NCBI GenBank assembly: GCA_031216915.1
Contig: CM062295.1
Coordinates: forward strand, 178,822,927 to 178,886,926
Source of the DNA: Pictodentalium vernedei
Lineage: Eukaryota > Mollusca > Scaphopoda > Dentaliida > Dentaliidae
DNA length: 64,000 nucleotides
Direction: 5' to 3'
In this document: positions 9,629 to 21,200 of the stretch, piece by piece
How positions within the stretch are numbered: position 1 is the first letter of the stretch
How the letters are laid out: each line of letters begins with the position of its first letter
Position numbers and translations under genes: made by a program
Notes under the pieces: generated by a model
What the model saw: only the letters and a program-made list of their open reading frames with translations
What the model was told of the DNA's origin: nothing
Databases searched by the model: none

Positions 9629-9851
9629 ATTTATTTTATTTATTATTTATTGGTTATGAAGGTCATTTTAAGCATCTTTGGCTATCTCATGACCACAACA
9701 TAGGGATGAAGTCAAGTTCAGCCAATTGTTTGTACCTATGCTGCCCACTTTGGAGAACTTCCACCCCAGGTATTGGTTTTGGGTTCTATTTTATCAGTAA
9801 AGCTGGCTACCATAGTAAACAACTCTACTTCCCCAGTTCCCACAGGGAACG
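9629..9851 (-). mobile_element. S1-type SINE, diverged
   Basis: Minus-strand copy of the S1 subfamily with GGTCATTTTAAGCATCTTTGG near its tail, also seen at 57945 and 51655. The head (CCCTGTGGGAAC) is at 9840-9851. No clean target duplication. Confidence 0.65.
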
Positions 9852-9885
9852 TATATTGAATAATGCATAGTATACCTTATATTGA

Positions 9886-10130
9886 TTAACTCTCAACCCA
9901 TCAAATATTTTTTTAAATGTTTTTTATTAATCTAGTCATGGTTGTGAAGCAGCCATGACTAGATTTGATAAAAATTTCATTAAAGTTGGACTCAAGAAAT
10001 TGATAGTCAAAAAGTCGGTACAATTTGTAGGTGAAAATTTTGTTACGCATGCTGAAATTTGACTTATTTTAGTGGCAAGTGATTTCCTGTTCTGGGCGGG
10101 AATATCTGCCAGCAGCATGCAAGGAACTAA
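9886..10130. mobile_element. T2 hairpin MITE
   Basis: Starts TTAACTCTCAACCC at a TTAA, with the central stem ATCTAGTCATGG...CCATGACTAGAT (about 9931-9963) and the right part AATATCTGCCAGCAGCATGC. The right-end TTAA has decayed to CTAA. Same family as 14628 and 38737. Confidence 0.7.
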
Positions 10131-10327
10131 AAGGGAATTGACTCAACAATAATGGTAATGAATCTTTCAGGCCCCCACCAACTGTCCTTATTATGTTGCT
10201 TATGAAATTCTTTCCTTAAATTGGGAAGGGTGCAAATAGGATACATACTCTTATATTATAAGTGGGGTTCGAGTGAGAAATTTTTCAACAAATCTGTTAC
10301 AAAAAGAAATAAGGAGATAACCTAACA

Positions 10328-10481
10328 TTAAGTAACCTTGTTGCTCAACAATCTAATCTTGTTTGACAGAGCTCATTGAGCTCTGTCAAACAAGTTGAGT
10401 TGTTTAAATTCCTAGTTGCAATACGGGAAGTATTTGCCTGAAATTTTTGGTATTTTGACATCAGTGTGCAGAGGTTTTTAA
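10328..10481. mobile_element. T3 hairpin MITE
   Basis: Perfect stem TTGTTTGACAGAGCTC / GAGCTCTGTCAAACAA at about 10362-10394, ending in TGACATCAGTGTGCAGAGG and TTAA. Reverse orientation relative to the half copy at 7712. The right TTAA is shared with a T1 copy. Confidence 0.6.
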
Positions 10482-10672
10482 ACCTTCGCCCAACGAATCG
10501 GCTGCATCCATCCGGGTGATTTACAAATTAAGCAATTGCAAAAATTTATTTTCCCAAAAATTCAACAAAAACACATCATTGAGCTTGTTCCAATCATAGG
10601 TCAGATGATATGGTTTTGTTAATTTCTTTTTTCGTCTGAAATTCGGTACATGTACTATTGATAAAGGGTTAT
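10478..10672. mobile_element. T1 hairpin MITE, decayed
   Basis: Starts in the TTAA that ends the T3 copy; carries CGCCCAACGAATCGGC, relics of the stem (GATGATATGGTTTTGTT) and ends GATAAAGGGTTA. Much more diverged than the other T1 copies. Confidence 0.55.
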
Positions 10673-11461
10673 GGGCATCACAATGACTATGTCAATGGCT
10701 AGGTAAACACGCATGTATTGGTGGTGGTGCTTGGCAAAAGAATAATCATGCTCGATAACAGCCAAGTTCAAACCTTTATGAGTGGAGTTCAAGCAGGGAT
10801 TCTGCTATAGAGGCAGGGGATCCATTTTAGGGACCCTTTCCCCTCACTCAGTTTTCCTTCAGACCCTCAATGTTTTTTGTTAATAATTAACTGAAGAACA
10901 TAAACATCATCATTACAGAAATGTATCAGATACATCTAAATGCGATATCCTCGTGGTTGTGTCATCATTGAGCTGGATAATTAAATGAGAACCAAAAGTG
11001 CAATTCTTAGAATAGGTGCTATTAATAGACATCTTGTGGCTGTGACAACAGTAGATTGTTCAATTAAATGAAAACTGAAAGTAGGATCATGACTCATGGT
11101 TCTTTTCTTGGAATGCATGTGACATACATTCAATACATGCACAGTGGTATACAAGTGCCATGTTGTATAACACAAAAACTGTGGAACGATAGTCATATAA
11201 CAGTCTACATAATATTTTTATGCTTCGTGCACATGTGTGTTTGACTGTTGTGACCTCAATTAAATACCACAGTAACATATGCATTCAGGAGAATAAATGG
11301 GCTTTTAATACTATAGATAATATACAATATTAGCATTGCATGGATACATTGGTAACCGGTTTGTAACCAGGTATTGGGTCAGCTGATTTAGCACTAGACT
11401 TTTTCCCCAAAGCTCCATAAAAAGGGACCCAACATTTTATCCCTAATGGAAACACTGATTC
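10673..11461. other. no recognised feature
   Basis: Intron-like sequence; the frames present are short and without recognisable similarity. Confidence 0.5.
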
Positions 11462-12075
11462 AAGCACTGTTACTGGAAGTTGTGGATACAACCACTTTTT
11501 TCACTGATAACAATGAAAGCACCACGTCAGTCCTGACCCCGTGTTACACATACAGTAGTCTATATAATATTAGACAAGTAATGAAAGCTTTTTTGCCCTG
11601 ACCGATACCCCCTTCCCAGTTCATTTGTGAATTCGTTCATTGAACAAAGATTCATCAACACAGTTTTCTTGTACAGCTATCCACAAGGAATTTAACTTCA
11701 TGTTTATCATACATTAACCCTTTACCTAACATGAAAAGCAGACGACACTTGCAAAAATAATTCTTGAATAACTAATTTTTTTCATTTTTTGTCTCAAAAA
11801 CATAGGTTATGACCCCTCGTTGGAACGAGCTCGACGAGCTCGTTCCAACGAGGGGTCATAACCTACGTTTTTGAGACAAAAAATGAAAAAAATAGTGAAA
11901 ATTAACTGGCGATTTTTTAGAATAGCGCTGGCCGGTTTTGGCCGTTACGTTAGGTAAAGGGTTAATAATAATCAAATCATCATACTATGGCTTCTTTATT
12001 TGATAAAAAACACTCTCCGTTTGATTTTTTTGCCCGCGACTCGACGCCATTAGAACAACAATGATGGCGTGACAT
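11462..12075 (+). repeat. left arm of a long inverted repeat
   Basis: About 360 bp, once a T1 insertion is set aside, is the reverse complement of 13980-14352 with high identity. Outer ends read TTACTGGAAGTTGTGGATAC here and its complement there. The spacer is about 1.9 kb. No transposase-like frame was found between the arms. Confidence 0.8.
11714..11965. mobile_element. T1 hairpin MITE inside the inverted-repeat arm
   Basis: TTAA 11714-11717 and 11962-11965 bound the element, with the stem arms joined by AACGAGCTCGACGAGCTCGTT. The other arm of the inverted repeat keeps the empty site with a single TTAA (at about 14095), which proves TTAA as the duplicated target and CCCTTTACC as the true end. 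Confidence 0.85.
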
Positions 12076-13324
12076 TTCGTTGCTAGGCTGTACAAAAGTT
12101 AACCCGGAAAGCGAAACTACGCACTGCGTTGTTCTTGTGCTGCAGATGACAGAACAGAAGAATAATGGATGTGGGCTATAATGTAAGAGTCTTCCCTACA
12201 AAACAATTGTTGCACCCCTGTCCTCGAGTTCTATTTATTGTCAAGGCACAACCAACTTGTTCGAACTTTAATAATAACAAAAACTGGTGGTTAATTTAAG
12301 ACAGCGCTACCTTGTTGTCAGAAGTTGAAAATGCAGGAAGCTTTGAAAGGAATATGTATTAGCGGGCGGAAAGGGTATTAGATCTAGGCTATGGGTCTAT
12401 ATGACAGACTGGGAGGGGGTCAGAGTGATCTCATGGCCTGTATAAAAAGGAAATTCTGTTGCATCTCTTTTTTATAATGCCAGCTAGGAATCGTGACATT
12501 GACAACATTTAAATTTAATGCTGAACAACCTTAATCATAATAGTGTATTAGGCCCACTAGCCTTCATGCTGTTTGAAACGTGGAGAGGGGGGGGGGGGGT
12601 GGGGGTGATGGGTTGGGAGCGGCGAGGCTTGTTGTAGGCACATATTATTCAGACGAAGAACTTGGCCGATGAAGATATCTCGTGGTCTCGACAAACAATC
12701 TTTCCCGGAGACATTTTTTTGGAAAAAAAAAGAAAAACCTTTCTAGAAAACCCACAGTGAGCATTTGTGCGTGAGTTTGGGAGTCGGTGGGGAGGCAATG
12801 GCAGTGATGCTTTTGGGGGAACGCCGTTCCCCTTGACCCCTTCTACTTGCTGCTGCAAACGTTCTTCCTCCTCAATTGCCAAACTTGAACTGGCTACATC
12901 AAAAATTACCTGTTACTTGCATGATGAGTGAAACGTAAAATTAGAAGCTGGTGAATGGGAGGGAGGGGGGGGGGGGGGGGGCTTGTAGGCGCAAACTTTC
13001 AGATGCGGCGCTTGGTGGATGAAGATCAACAGCCCTCTGCCTTATTAACGGCCCTCGACTCTCGGGCCAGTAATAAACCCTCGGGCTTTTATTCATTCCT
13101 CTCGGGCCGGTAATAAACCGCAAGGCCCTCCAAACTCATGGTATTGCTACATTATTGGAAGATATCTTCAGAATCTGTAGTTTATGTTAACTTGGCTGCT
13201 CGCAGTTACTGGCTTTCTTGCCTCTAGATTCATGGATAAGCCTATTGTGACTTTTTCCCAATTAAAACAAAAATTATACACATCTGGCCAAACCATGGTC
13301 GGCCTGGGGATTTCCAGACCCCTG
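12076..13324. other. spacer of the inverted repeat, with G-runs
   Basis: No gene recognised. G homopolymers at 12587-12606 and 12961-12980, each followed by a related segment (GGCTTGT..GTAGGC), hint at an old duplication. The frame at 12649-12882 is short and not credible. Confidence 0.5.
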
Positions 13325-13560
13325 CCCGCGGGAACCCCGGGAAGTAAAGCAGTGCCTATTCACTGCGGTAAACAGGCTCTGTTTTACTGGTAAAATAGGA
13401 CCCAGTCACCAATTCTTGGGAGGTGTAAACCCTCTCTAAAATGGGCAACATGGCTTATTAACGCTCACCCCTGGTGTTGAGTTGATATTCATGTTGTGGG
13501 TATGATTGGCCATTGTTAAAAAAAAATATGTGACCTTAAACACCAATAAATAAATAAATT
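13325..13560 (+). mobile_element. S1-type SINE, plus strand
   Basis: Starts CCCGCGGGAACCCCGGGAAG, has the S1 body and ends TATGTGACCTTAAACACC(AATA)n. The tail matches that of the S2 SINEs, so both may be moved by the same LINE. Confidence 0.75.
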
Positions 13561-13563
13561 GTC

Positions 13564-13572
13564 TAACCCCCC

Positions 13573-13605
<33 letters not shown>
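13564..13605. repeat. poly-C run of about 40 bases
   Basis: Nearly pure C tract directly after the SINE tail. Length is likely unreliable in any assembly. Confidence 0.9.
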
Positions 13606-13606
<1 letters not shown>

Positions 13607-13979
13607 GTGGAGGTCATACGCCTACATCGGGGGAATGTTGGGCGCCACCCCTAGATTGCGGCGCATTTCCAAAGTCAAATAACCTGAGAGAACGAAATAA
13701 GCAACACCAATGAGGTGTATAAATGGGGGTAGGCCTAGACTTTATTTATTTATTAAATTTTTTCCTTTGAACTAACCGTAACATTAGCTGCACATTTTCC
13801 GCACACGCAGATACTGCTGCCAACATGTCCAACTTCTACATACTTCCTTTTTCTTATCATAAATAGCATAAAACATACGACTGCAGTCTAAAAATTCACC
13901 AACTATCACTGAAAAGCTGATGACAAGAACTTGATCCGTTTCAGTATTCCGCAATCATTTTTAGACGGTATTTTTAGAC
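13606..13979. other. no recognised feature
   Basis: Unremarkable spacer between the poly-C tract and the right arm. Confidence 0.5.
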
Positions 13980-14352
13980 ATTAGAAACGTTACATCATCA
14001 TTGTTGTTCTAATGGCGTCGAGTCGAGGGCAAAAAAGTCGAACGGAGAGTTTTTTTCTCAAATAAAGAAGCCGTAGTATGATGATTTCATTATTAATGTA
14101 TGATAAACATGAAGTTAAATTCCTTGTGGATAGCTGTACAAGAAAACTGTGTTGATGAATCTTTGTTCAATGAACGAATTCACAAATGAACTGGGAAGGG
14201 GGTATCGGTCAGGGCAAAAAAAGCTTTCATTACTTGTCTATTATAAAATAGACTACTGTATGTGTAACACAGGGTCAGGCTGACGTGGTGCTTTCATTGT
14301 TATCAGTGAAAAAAGTGGTTGTATCCACAACTTCCAGTAACTGTGATTCAAG
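13980..14352 (-). repeat. right arm of the long inverted repeat
   Basis: Reverse complement of 11462-12075 without the T1 insertion. Differences are scattered single bases and short indels. Outer end near AACTTCCAGTAACTG. Confidence 0.8.
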
Positions 14353-14627
14353 AAAGCGTACCAGTAGAGACTGACTTATATATTAAGGTAGGTAGATAGC
14401 ACAAGACTCCAGACAAAATCTTGGTATCTAAATAATCATGTTATGTATACAATTGTAAGTATTAAATTTTATTTCATGCGTTTCTGTCGATAATCTCGTA
14501 ATATAATGTGATGTAATTCATTGTTTCAAAGAGTTCAGAGAGCCCTTTCCAACAATGTGTTACATCACGTCAAATAAAAGTAGGTCATATCAGTTAAGAA
14601 ATGAATACAATGACAATTCAACTGTTG
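14353..14627. other. no recognised feature
   Basis: AT-rich intron-like sequence without a recognised element. Confidence 0.5.
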
Positions 14628-14860
14628 TTAACCGACAAGGTATTTTAAAAAAAAATTTCATCTAATCTAGTCATGGCTGCTTCACAGCAGCCAAGACTTG
14701 ATGTGATAAAAAATTGATGAAAATTTGACTCAGGAAATCACTGGTCAAAAAGTTTATACAATGTACAGGGAAAAATTGTGGTTAAATGTGCTCAAATTTT
14801 ACTTGTTTTAAGAGAATTCCTGTCCTGATCTGGAGTATCTATTAGCAGCATGTAAGGGGC
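14628..14860. mobile_element. T2 hairpin MITE
   Basis: Starts at TTAA with the stem CTAGTCATGGCTGC / GCAGCCAAGACTTGAT near 14667-14703, and right part GAGTATCTATTAGCAGCATG. Right-end TTAA not preserved. Confidence 0.65.
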
Positions 14861-14929
14861 TCATGCCTACATGCATCTTATTTGAAGCTCTGCCTACAGA
14901 ACTGTGTTAATAAAAGCAGACAAAGATTT

Positions 14930-15030
14930 TTTACGGAATTGCAACTGGGTTGCAGTCCGAGCTGGTTGATAGCCTGCTCACCTACACAGAGCACTATAGA
15001 ATTCGACCTGGCAAAAAAAAAAATTAACAG
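14930..15030 (-). repeat. tRNA-like SINE head fragment
   Basis: GAGCTGGTTGATAGCCTGCTC and GAATTCGACCTGG are spaced like tRNA A and B boxes, followed by an A-run. Direction is uncertain. No body or target duplication was found. Confidence 0.35.
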
Positions 15031-15061
15031 AAAACATTGTATCTCAGATGGTATTTTAATG

Positions 15062-15602
15062 TTAACTCTTCACCTAACTAGACTAGAGTTTCCTAAAAAA
15101 ATATTCTAGAATAGGTCTTAAAAAGAAATCCAGTTTCTTTGGCACCTCCCTTATTAAAATTCTGCAAAAATTTTCTATTGCTAAGCAATCAAATCTACAC
15201 TGATAAAAGCCAATTCTCTTCAAACTTTGATGTGTAACAAATGTGATGGAAACTCTGACACATTAAAAACAACTGTTAAATGATTAACGATTCTCAGGTG
15301 AGTAAACTTATCAAATTTCTGAGACATTTTAAACTATTCAAATTGAAGAAAAAGAAAAAAAAAGAAAGAGCCTCCCTCATCAAAAAAATAAAAGATTGTC
15401 CGAGAAACCAAAATTATATTTTAAATAGCCACCACATTTTAAATTTTTAGCTGCAAAAACATATCTTATGACCCAAGCTTGTAACAATGAGGGATCATAA
15501 ACTATGTTTTGAGACAAAATTTGAAAAAAAAATGATACAATTTGAATGGTGACATTTGTAAATAGCACAAGCTAGATTATGGTCTTTATATTAGGTAAGG
15601 AG
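15062..15602. mobile_element. decayed T1-like MITE with inserted sequence
   Basis: Starts TTAACTCTTCACCTAAC and ends ATTAGGTAAGGAGT. The right half holds a relic of the T1 stem (GAGGGATCATAAACTATG). The centre is longer than usual and includes an R2-like stretch (GAAAGAGCCTCCCTCAT) near 15365. Confidence 0.4.
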
Positions 15603-15639
15603 TCCAAGCTTGGACAATAGTGGAAATCATTTAGTCTTA

Positions 15640-16010
15640 TTCACAAGTGCATTGCACCCTAAGAGGATTTGCACTCCCAACATTGATTACCATGTTCTCT
15701 GGAGAAGATCTTGATCTGAGTGTACAGTATGGCAGCCATGGACTGATCACTTTCCACAGGTGGGCAATATTTCCACAGATGCAATATTACATTCAAAACA
15801 CTAATTACAGGAATAATGATCAAAAATTTAATTAATGAAGCACCGGGTAAAACCCGGTGCTTCATTAATTTAAATTTTGCTGCGAATGATTTTTATTATC
15901 TTGTAAATGCTTGCATGGATTACGATCAGTCCATGTCGATTGTACTACAAGTGCTCCACATCTCATGTTTCGGAGGTGCACATGTTACAAGGAGAGACAA
16001 TAATAAATAG
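15640..16010. repeat. foldback sequence with a perfect central palindrome
   Basis: At 15829-15878 AATTAATGAAGCACCGGGT faces its exact complement across AAA. Outer arms are less exact but recognisable (CAGCCATGGACTGATCA versus TGATCAGTCCATG reading on). Likely an old hairpin MITE of an unlisted family. Confidence 0.6.
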
Positions 16011-16074
16011 CAAACTGTGATTAGACAATACACTGTGATCGTATTGTAAGAATTAATTGTATGACAGTGGTTAC

Positions 16075-16190
16075 CTTTTTACTTTTTCTTTTCCAACTTG
16101 AAATACTACTGGCATCATCATTGTAATCAGGTAAATCTTCTTTCTCTCGTTGCATAACAATAAAATCATAGGTGCTAATACCCTTATATA
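16075..16190 (-). CDS. ZDHHC1/11-like exon: TTxE motif and start of cytosolic tail
   Basis: This 116-nt exon (acceptor TTCTGTTTCAG, donor AAG|GTAACC) completes a codon split with the 35.3-kb exon and encodes L-Y-K-G-I-S-T-Y-D-F-I-V-M-Q-R-E-K-E followed by an acidic then basic tail (D-Y-N-D-D-A-S-S ... K-R-K-S-K-K). S-T-Y-D sits where DHHC enzymes have the conserved TTxE motif (T-T-Y-E in human ZDHHC1), just after the last membrane span. The exon ends in phase 0. The tail after this point is not conserved, so the next exon is uncertain; 6130-6350 is one candidate. Confidence 0.75.
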
Positions 16191-16739
16191 CTGAAACAGA
16201 ACACAAAACACCAACTGTAATAATCAATAGATTCATTTATTATAACTCAGTCCAAGACACTGTGTATTTCTCCCATTCAAACATATCAATTCATTCAGCA
16301 ATGTTTCCCTCTCATGGAACATTACCGGTCAATAATTTTTGCAATACATTCCAAAGATGCCGAAGGTAATGTCTAAAGCTGATTTAGTGACATCATTTTA
16401 CTGCCAATTGGCTTTTCATTTACTTCTGCAATGATCAAATATGAATGGCAACAGAAGGTTTGCTCCAATTCCTCCAGAAGAGGCATTTATAGATGAAAAC
16501 AATTGTCTGTTTTTTTTATCAAACCATATTTTGTATAATGTTTTATTACACGCCAATTCTATGTAATCCCAATCTACAGCAACACTAAACCATGCGGAAA
16601 ATGAATATCTGTTCCACACATATGTGCAGATTGAAAATCGGTGACAGACTATTTTTAAATAGAAGAGAAATTTCACTGAATTTTCTATGAATCGTGCAAC
16701 ACAATTACAATTTGAATCGCTGGCGAGACTGGAAAATTA
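16191..16739. other. intron sequence, no recognised feature
   Basis: Upstream side of the exon at 16075-16190. No repeat family recognised before the DIRS fragment begins near 16740. Confidence 0.5.
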
Positions 16740-17631
16740 TAAATTCATAGTAATTTGTATATTTTTTATACTTACCAATGGCCCAGACTAGCTGGTGCTT
16801 AACTCAACGTTATCAAGGGCTAAACACAAATTCTGAACCCCCCAATCCCCAAAATTTGCTTGCAAAACCGAAAATTAAAAAGTCCTATCTGTCCCTCCAT
16901 ACATTTACTCTCCGCACATGCGCAGACATCAGGAAGTGACCAGAATCATTCTTTGTAGAAGAGAGTACTACATAAAAATTCAGCGAGGAGGTATGAGTAC
17001 CCACTCATGGGAGGGCCATCTCCGTCTAGGCCATTAGTAAGTATAAAAAATATACAAATTACTAAGAATTTATATTTTTACACTGTAAACCAATGGCCCA
17101 GACTAGCTGAATCGTAAAAAGGTGGAGGGCCTAGGACTTCAGAATTAGTAGATCAACATAATAATTTTAATTTCCTTTCACCTTGGATTACAGGATTGGA
17201 ACTATTCCAATTCTGTAATCCAAGGTGAAAGGAAATTAAAATTATTAGGAATTACACGTATTCTCTCTATACAGTAATAGAGAAGACATATCATACAAAA
17301 GGAACCCAGTTCAAATAATTCCGTATACTTAGCATGAAGACTATGCTATTGCATGTAACGAGTTCCCAATTTTTAAGGTTAGCCTGGATTAAGTCCCAAA
17401 AATTAGGATGGCGAATTTGAGAATGAGAGAATATCCCCCACAAACATACGGCATATACAATAAAACTCCAGCTGTATGCAGGATATAATTACGGACAAAA
17501 CAGCTTCCCTCATAGTTACATACCTATCAAGCCGGAGGAGAGGTAAAAAAGCACCCCCCCCCCCTTTTTCTTTTGAAGGAATCTTCAAAAAGAGGGGAGC
17601 GCTCTGGAATCAGTAAAAGCAGTACCAAAAT
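16740..17631 (-). mobile_element. DIRS 3'-end fragment (fossil)
   Basis: Terminal region on the minus strand: inverted arms at about 16750-16795 and 17025-17070 around the shared CCCCCAATCCCCAAAATTTG motif, in the subfamily of the 1.4-kb element (ACCAATGGCCCAGACTAGCT). Beyond it is a 40-bp-arm hairpin at 17160-17249 and a C-run (17557-17566) placed like that of the complete DIRS. It ends where the HL-B element starts at 17632, and may continue at 26265 on the far side of that insertion. Confidence 0.75.
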
Positions 17632-17744
17632 GAAAGTGTCAATGACACTGTAGCTCAACTTGACAAACTTGAACTTGGTAAGTTATAAATGAAATGGCAA
17701 AATTGAAGATCATTGGTACCAATGTCATTTGTTTTGCCAGTGGC

Positions 17745-18280
17745 AACATTTTTTGACAGAAACCGAAGAAAATCGATAGCTCCCATCTAAAGGCCTCCCC
17801 AAACAAGCATGCCAGGTTTCAAAGCAATCCGATCATAAATGTGCCCTGTAGGGTGTATAAAAGGGAAATATTGTGGTCTGACTAGACTAAATTCTAAGAA
17901 CGTTGGCTGTGGCAACATTTTTTGACGGAAATGGAAGAAAATCGATAGCTTCCATCTAGAGGTCACCGTAAATAAGCATACCAGGTTTCAAAGCAATCTA
18001 ATCATAAATATGCCCTGTAGGGTGAGCCAAAGGGAAACATTGTGGTCTGGCTAAACTAAGTTCTAAGAATGTTGGCTGCGGCAACATTTTTTGATGGAAA
18101 TTGAAGAAAATCGATAGCTCCCATCTAGAGGTCACCCCAAACAAGCATGAAAGGTTTCAAAGCAATCCGATCATAAATGTGCCCTGTAGGGTGTGCCAAA
18201 GGGAAATATTGAGTCTTCTGACTAAACTAAGTTCTAAGAACATTGGCTGCGGCAACATTTTTTGCCGGAAATTGAAGAAA
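17745..18280 (+). repeat. tandem array of about 170-bp units, left part
   Basis: About three units; each has GGCAACATTTTTTG, GAAGAAAATCGATAGCTCCC, CAAACAAGCATGCCAGGTTT and GTGCCCTGTAGGGTG. The array continues at 25199 after the DIRS insertion. Confidence 0.85.
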
Positions 18281-21200
18281 GTTAAAAAATTTATAGTAAT
18301 TTCTATATTTTTTATACTTACCAATGACCCAGACATAGCTGGTGCTAACTCTTAAAATATAGGGCCAAACACAAATTTTGCCCCCCCAATCCCCAAAATT
18401 TGCATCTAAAACTAAAGAAAACATGTCCTGAATGGCCCTCCACATTTCACCTCTACTGCGCATGCGCAGTGTCAAGGACGTTCCGAAATTGGCGCCATTA
18501 ATCATTCTAATAACCAGTGCCTGGTAAGCACTATGTACTCAGCAGGGAGGCAAGAGTTCCCAACTCCTGGGAGGGCCATCCCCGTCTGGGTCATTGGTAA
18601 GTATAAAAAATATAGAAATTACTATAAATTTTTTAACATTTTTATACTGTACCAATGACCCAGACATAGCTGAATAGTAAAAAGGCTGGAGGGCCAAGGA
18701 CATAGAGCAAGATGGAATACGCTCAATAATATAAAATAGAGTCATCCCCTCTAGGGAAAAAGAAGTAATAGGTCTTACATGTATCTTTCTTATTTATGAT
18801 AAATTAGAAAGATACAACACCTTCCAAAATTGAGCATCATACATCCATGTACTCTATTAATATCCAATATAATCCTTATACTAATAATTTTTAAAGTAAG
18901 CCAATAAATAAAGTAAGTCTAGAGAATAGAGACTCTTATACTCCTTAAAAGTGTCTGAGGATTGCATAATCATGTCCGTTGACACGTGCTATATTCAAAA
19001 GCTATACTTTAAAAACTAAGACTTGAATGAATTTTTAAAACATAAACTTCTTACTAAACAACCATCCCAGTAACAGCTCAGAATTACTAACTCCCCTTGT
19101 TTTCATAGTAAAACAGGTGACCCAAGGGAACACCCTCCCCCCCCCCCCCTTTTTCTTGCCCTGGGTCAAATAGCCCAGAGCGAAGAGGGCAGCAGAACGG
19201 AGTCACTGCCGAAACAGACAGCCTACCTAGCTATAGTAGCAACTGTTAAGTGAATGACATTCTGAGCAGAAGATAATAGACCTAACAATAGAGGCCTCCA
19301 GAAATGGACTCGATATTTCTGAGATAAAAATTCAAGAATGTGGATGGATGAGCGCAATGAGCAGCCTTCAAAAATCTATAATAGCGACACTATTAATGTA
19401 AGCCCAAGATGTAGAAGAACTCCTACTTCATGAGCCGAAATCTTAAGCACAACTGCTGAGTCAATGATATACTATAAGCAGTACCGATAGTTAATTGAAT
19501 CCATTAGCAATAGAATGGAGCGTAACGTCCTTCTATTAGGCATCAAAGACAGAAGAAGCTTATGCCCGTAGTAATAAACAGATATCTGTTTATAAATACA
19601 TAAACTCTAACCGGACAGAGTAAAGGCCTATGCCCGTACGAAGACGGAAGGACCTTAACAACAATAGGTTCCGGATATTAGGAGCCTAACTCTTATGCAA
19701 AAATCCAACCTAAATAGTAAAGGAAGTAGTGATTCCGAAACTACGAAAGTGAAAATCATCCATCGATAGTGCATGAAACACACTGACTCTTCAGTAAAAG
19801 AGAAACCAACAGAATTACTGTCTAAAAGGTCAGAATTTGAAAACTACTGTTTCCAGAGGCTCAAATGATTACTTAGCTAAATAAGAACCGAAGTTAAATT
19901 CCATATAGGAATTTAATCTAAAGATTCTAAGTCTATTTATCAAAAAGTTACTAACTGACTTAGATAAAGAGACATAAGACTCAATTGTAAACTATCATAG
20001 AGTGCATAGGTATGAGGTAACATAAACCTATAACCTTAATAATAACAGGCTGCAGTATATCTTGTCAAACAGGTATACTAAAAAGTTGCAATGAGTAGTA
20101 TGGAGGGATCAACAATATGAACATAGTGATCCCTACACCAACGACGGAAGAGCCTCCACTTTAGCCGCATAGAATAGCGAAGAAGAGGATCTCCTATAGT
20201 AAGAAATCGCGTCCAAAGCTCATCCAGTACAATGCTTACAATGCAATATGGACCACACAACGGAATACGTGAAGGTTGCGACCTTGCGGGTTGTGATAAA
20301 GATGACACGATTTACCCAGCGAAAAAAGATCCTCTCATTGAGGAAGATTTCGCGTTAAGTCCCACAGTAGACATCAGAGTAAATTACCCACTGTCTCTGT
20401 GAAGATAGAGATGCTATCAACAGAAATGTATTGTGGTTGTTTATCTTAGCAATACCTGCTGAAACAACAGCGCCGGAGGATACGCGTATCCTATCATTCC
20501 GTCCTATTAGATCAATAGAACATTAACAACATTAGCTCAGAGATCCGGACAAGCCAACACATACATCTGCAATTGATTAGCAAGCTGTGTCGTAAATAAA
20601 TTATCATTGGGCGCTCCCATAGATAGCAAATCTGATTGAATACTTGTTTGTTGAGAGTCCATTCTGACGGCAACAAGCGACCCCTAAGTGAACGGGAGTC
20701 CGGTAAAACAATCAGACGACCCGGAATATGAGGGACCGAAACAGAACTTGGTGTACTATAACCAACAGACGGATTCTTTCCATTAAATTGAATAACGGAA
20801 ACGAATGAGTGCCTCCCTGGTTCCGGAGATACGCCACTACTGTCGAATTAACGGACAGGATTTGGACATGCGTTTCTGAATAATGTTCATGCAATGACAT
20901 AAAGCAAGCCTAAAAAACATTATTCCGCGGAAGATAATTGCTTGCTTAGAGACTGCGGAACCCAAAGACCCTGGCACTTCGAATCCGTTGGGATCAATAT
21001 TATATCCCAATCTGTTTGACTGGCAACCGTCATAACCATAACACTCGGATCCGGCAACTGCAGTGGCACTCTCTGAGTCAACCACCGAATGTTTGCCCCA
21101 GTCTGAATCTCTTGTAACACTAGATAGACAAGAGAACGTGTAAATCGAGCAATTCATGGATTGCTGAAAAGTTGCCGTCGAAGAGAGGCTTCTCCGAGAA

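Noticed and set aside
13565-13603. A G-quadruplex or origin signal in the poly-C tract
   Set aside because: Similar C or G runs occur in many repeats here, their length is unreliable, and nothing else supports a function.
14982-15007. A 26-nt minus-strand stretch with good acceptor and donor that could be another microexon
   Set aside because: It lies in tRNA-like SINE sequence, the A-run supplies the apparent pyrimidine tract, and it would leave phase 2 with no partner.
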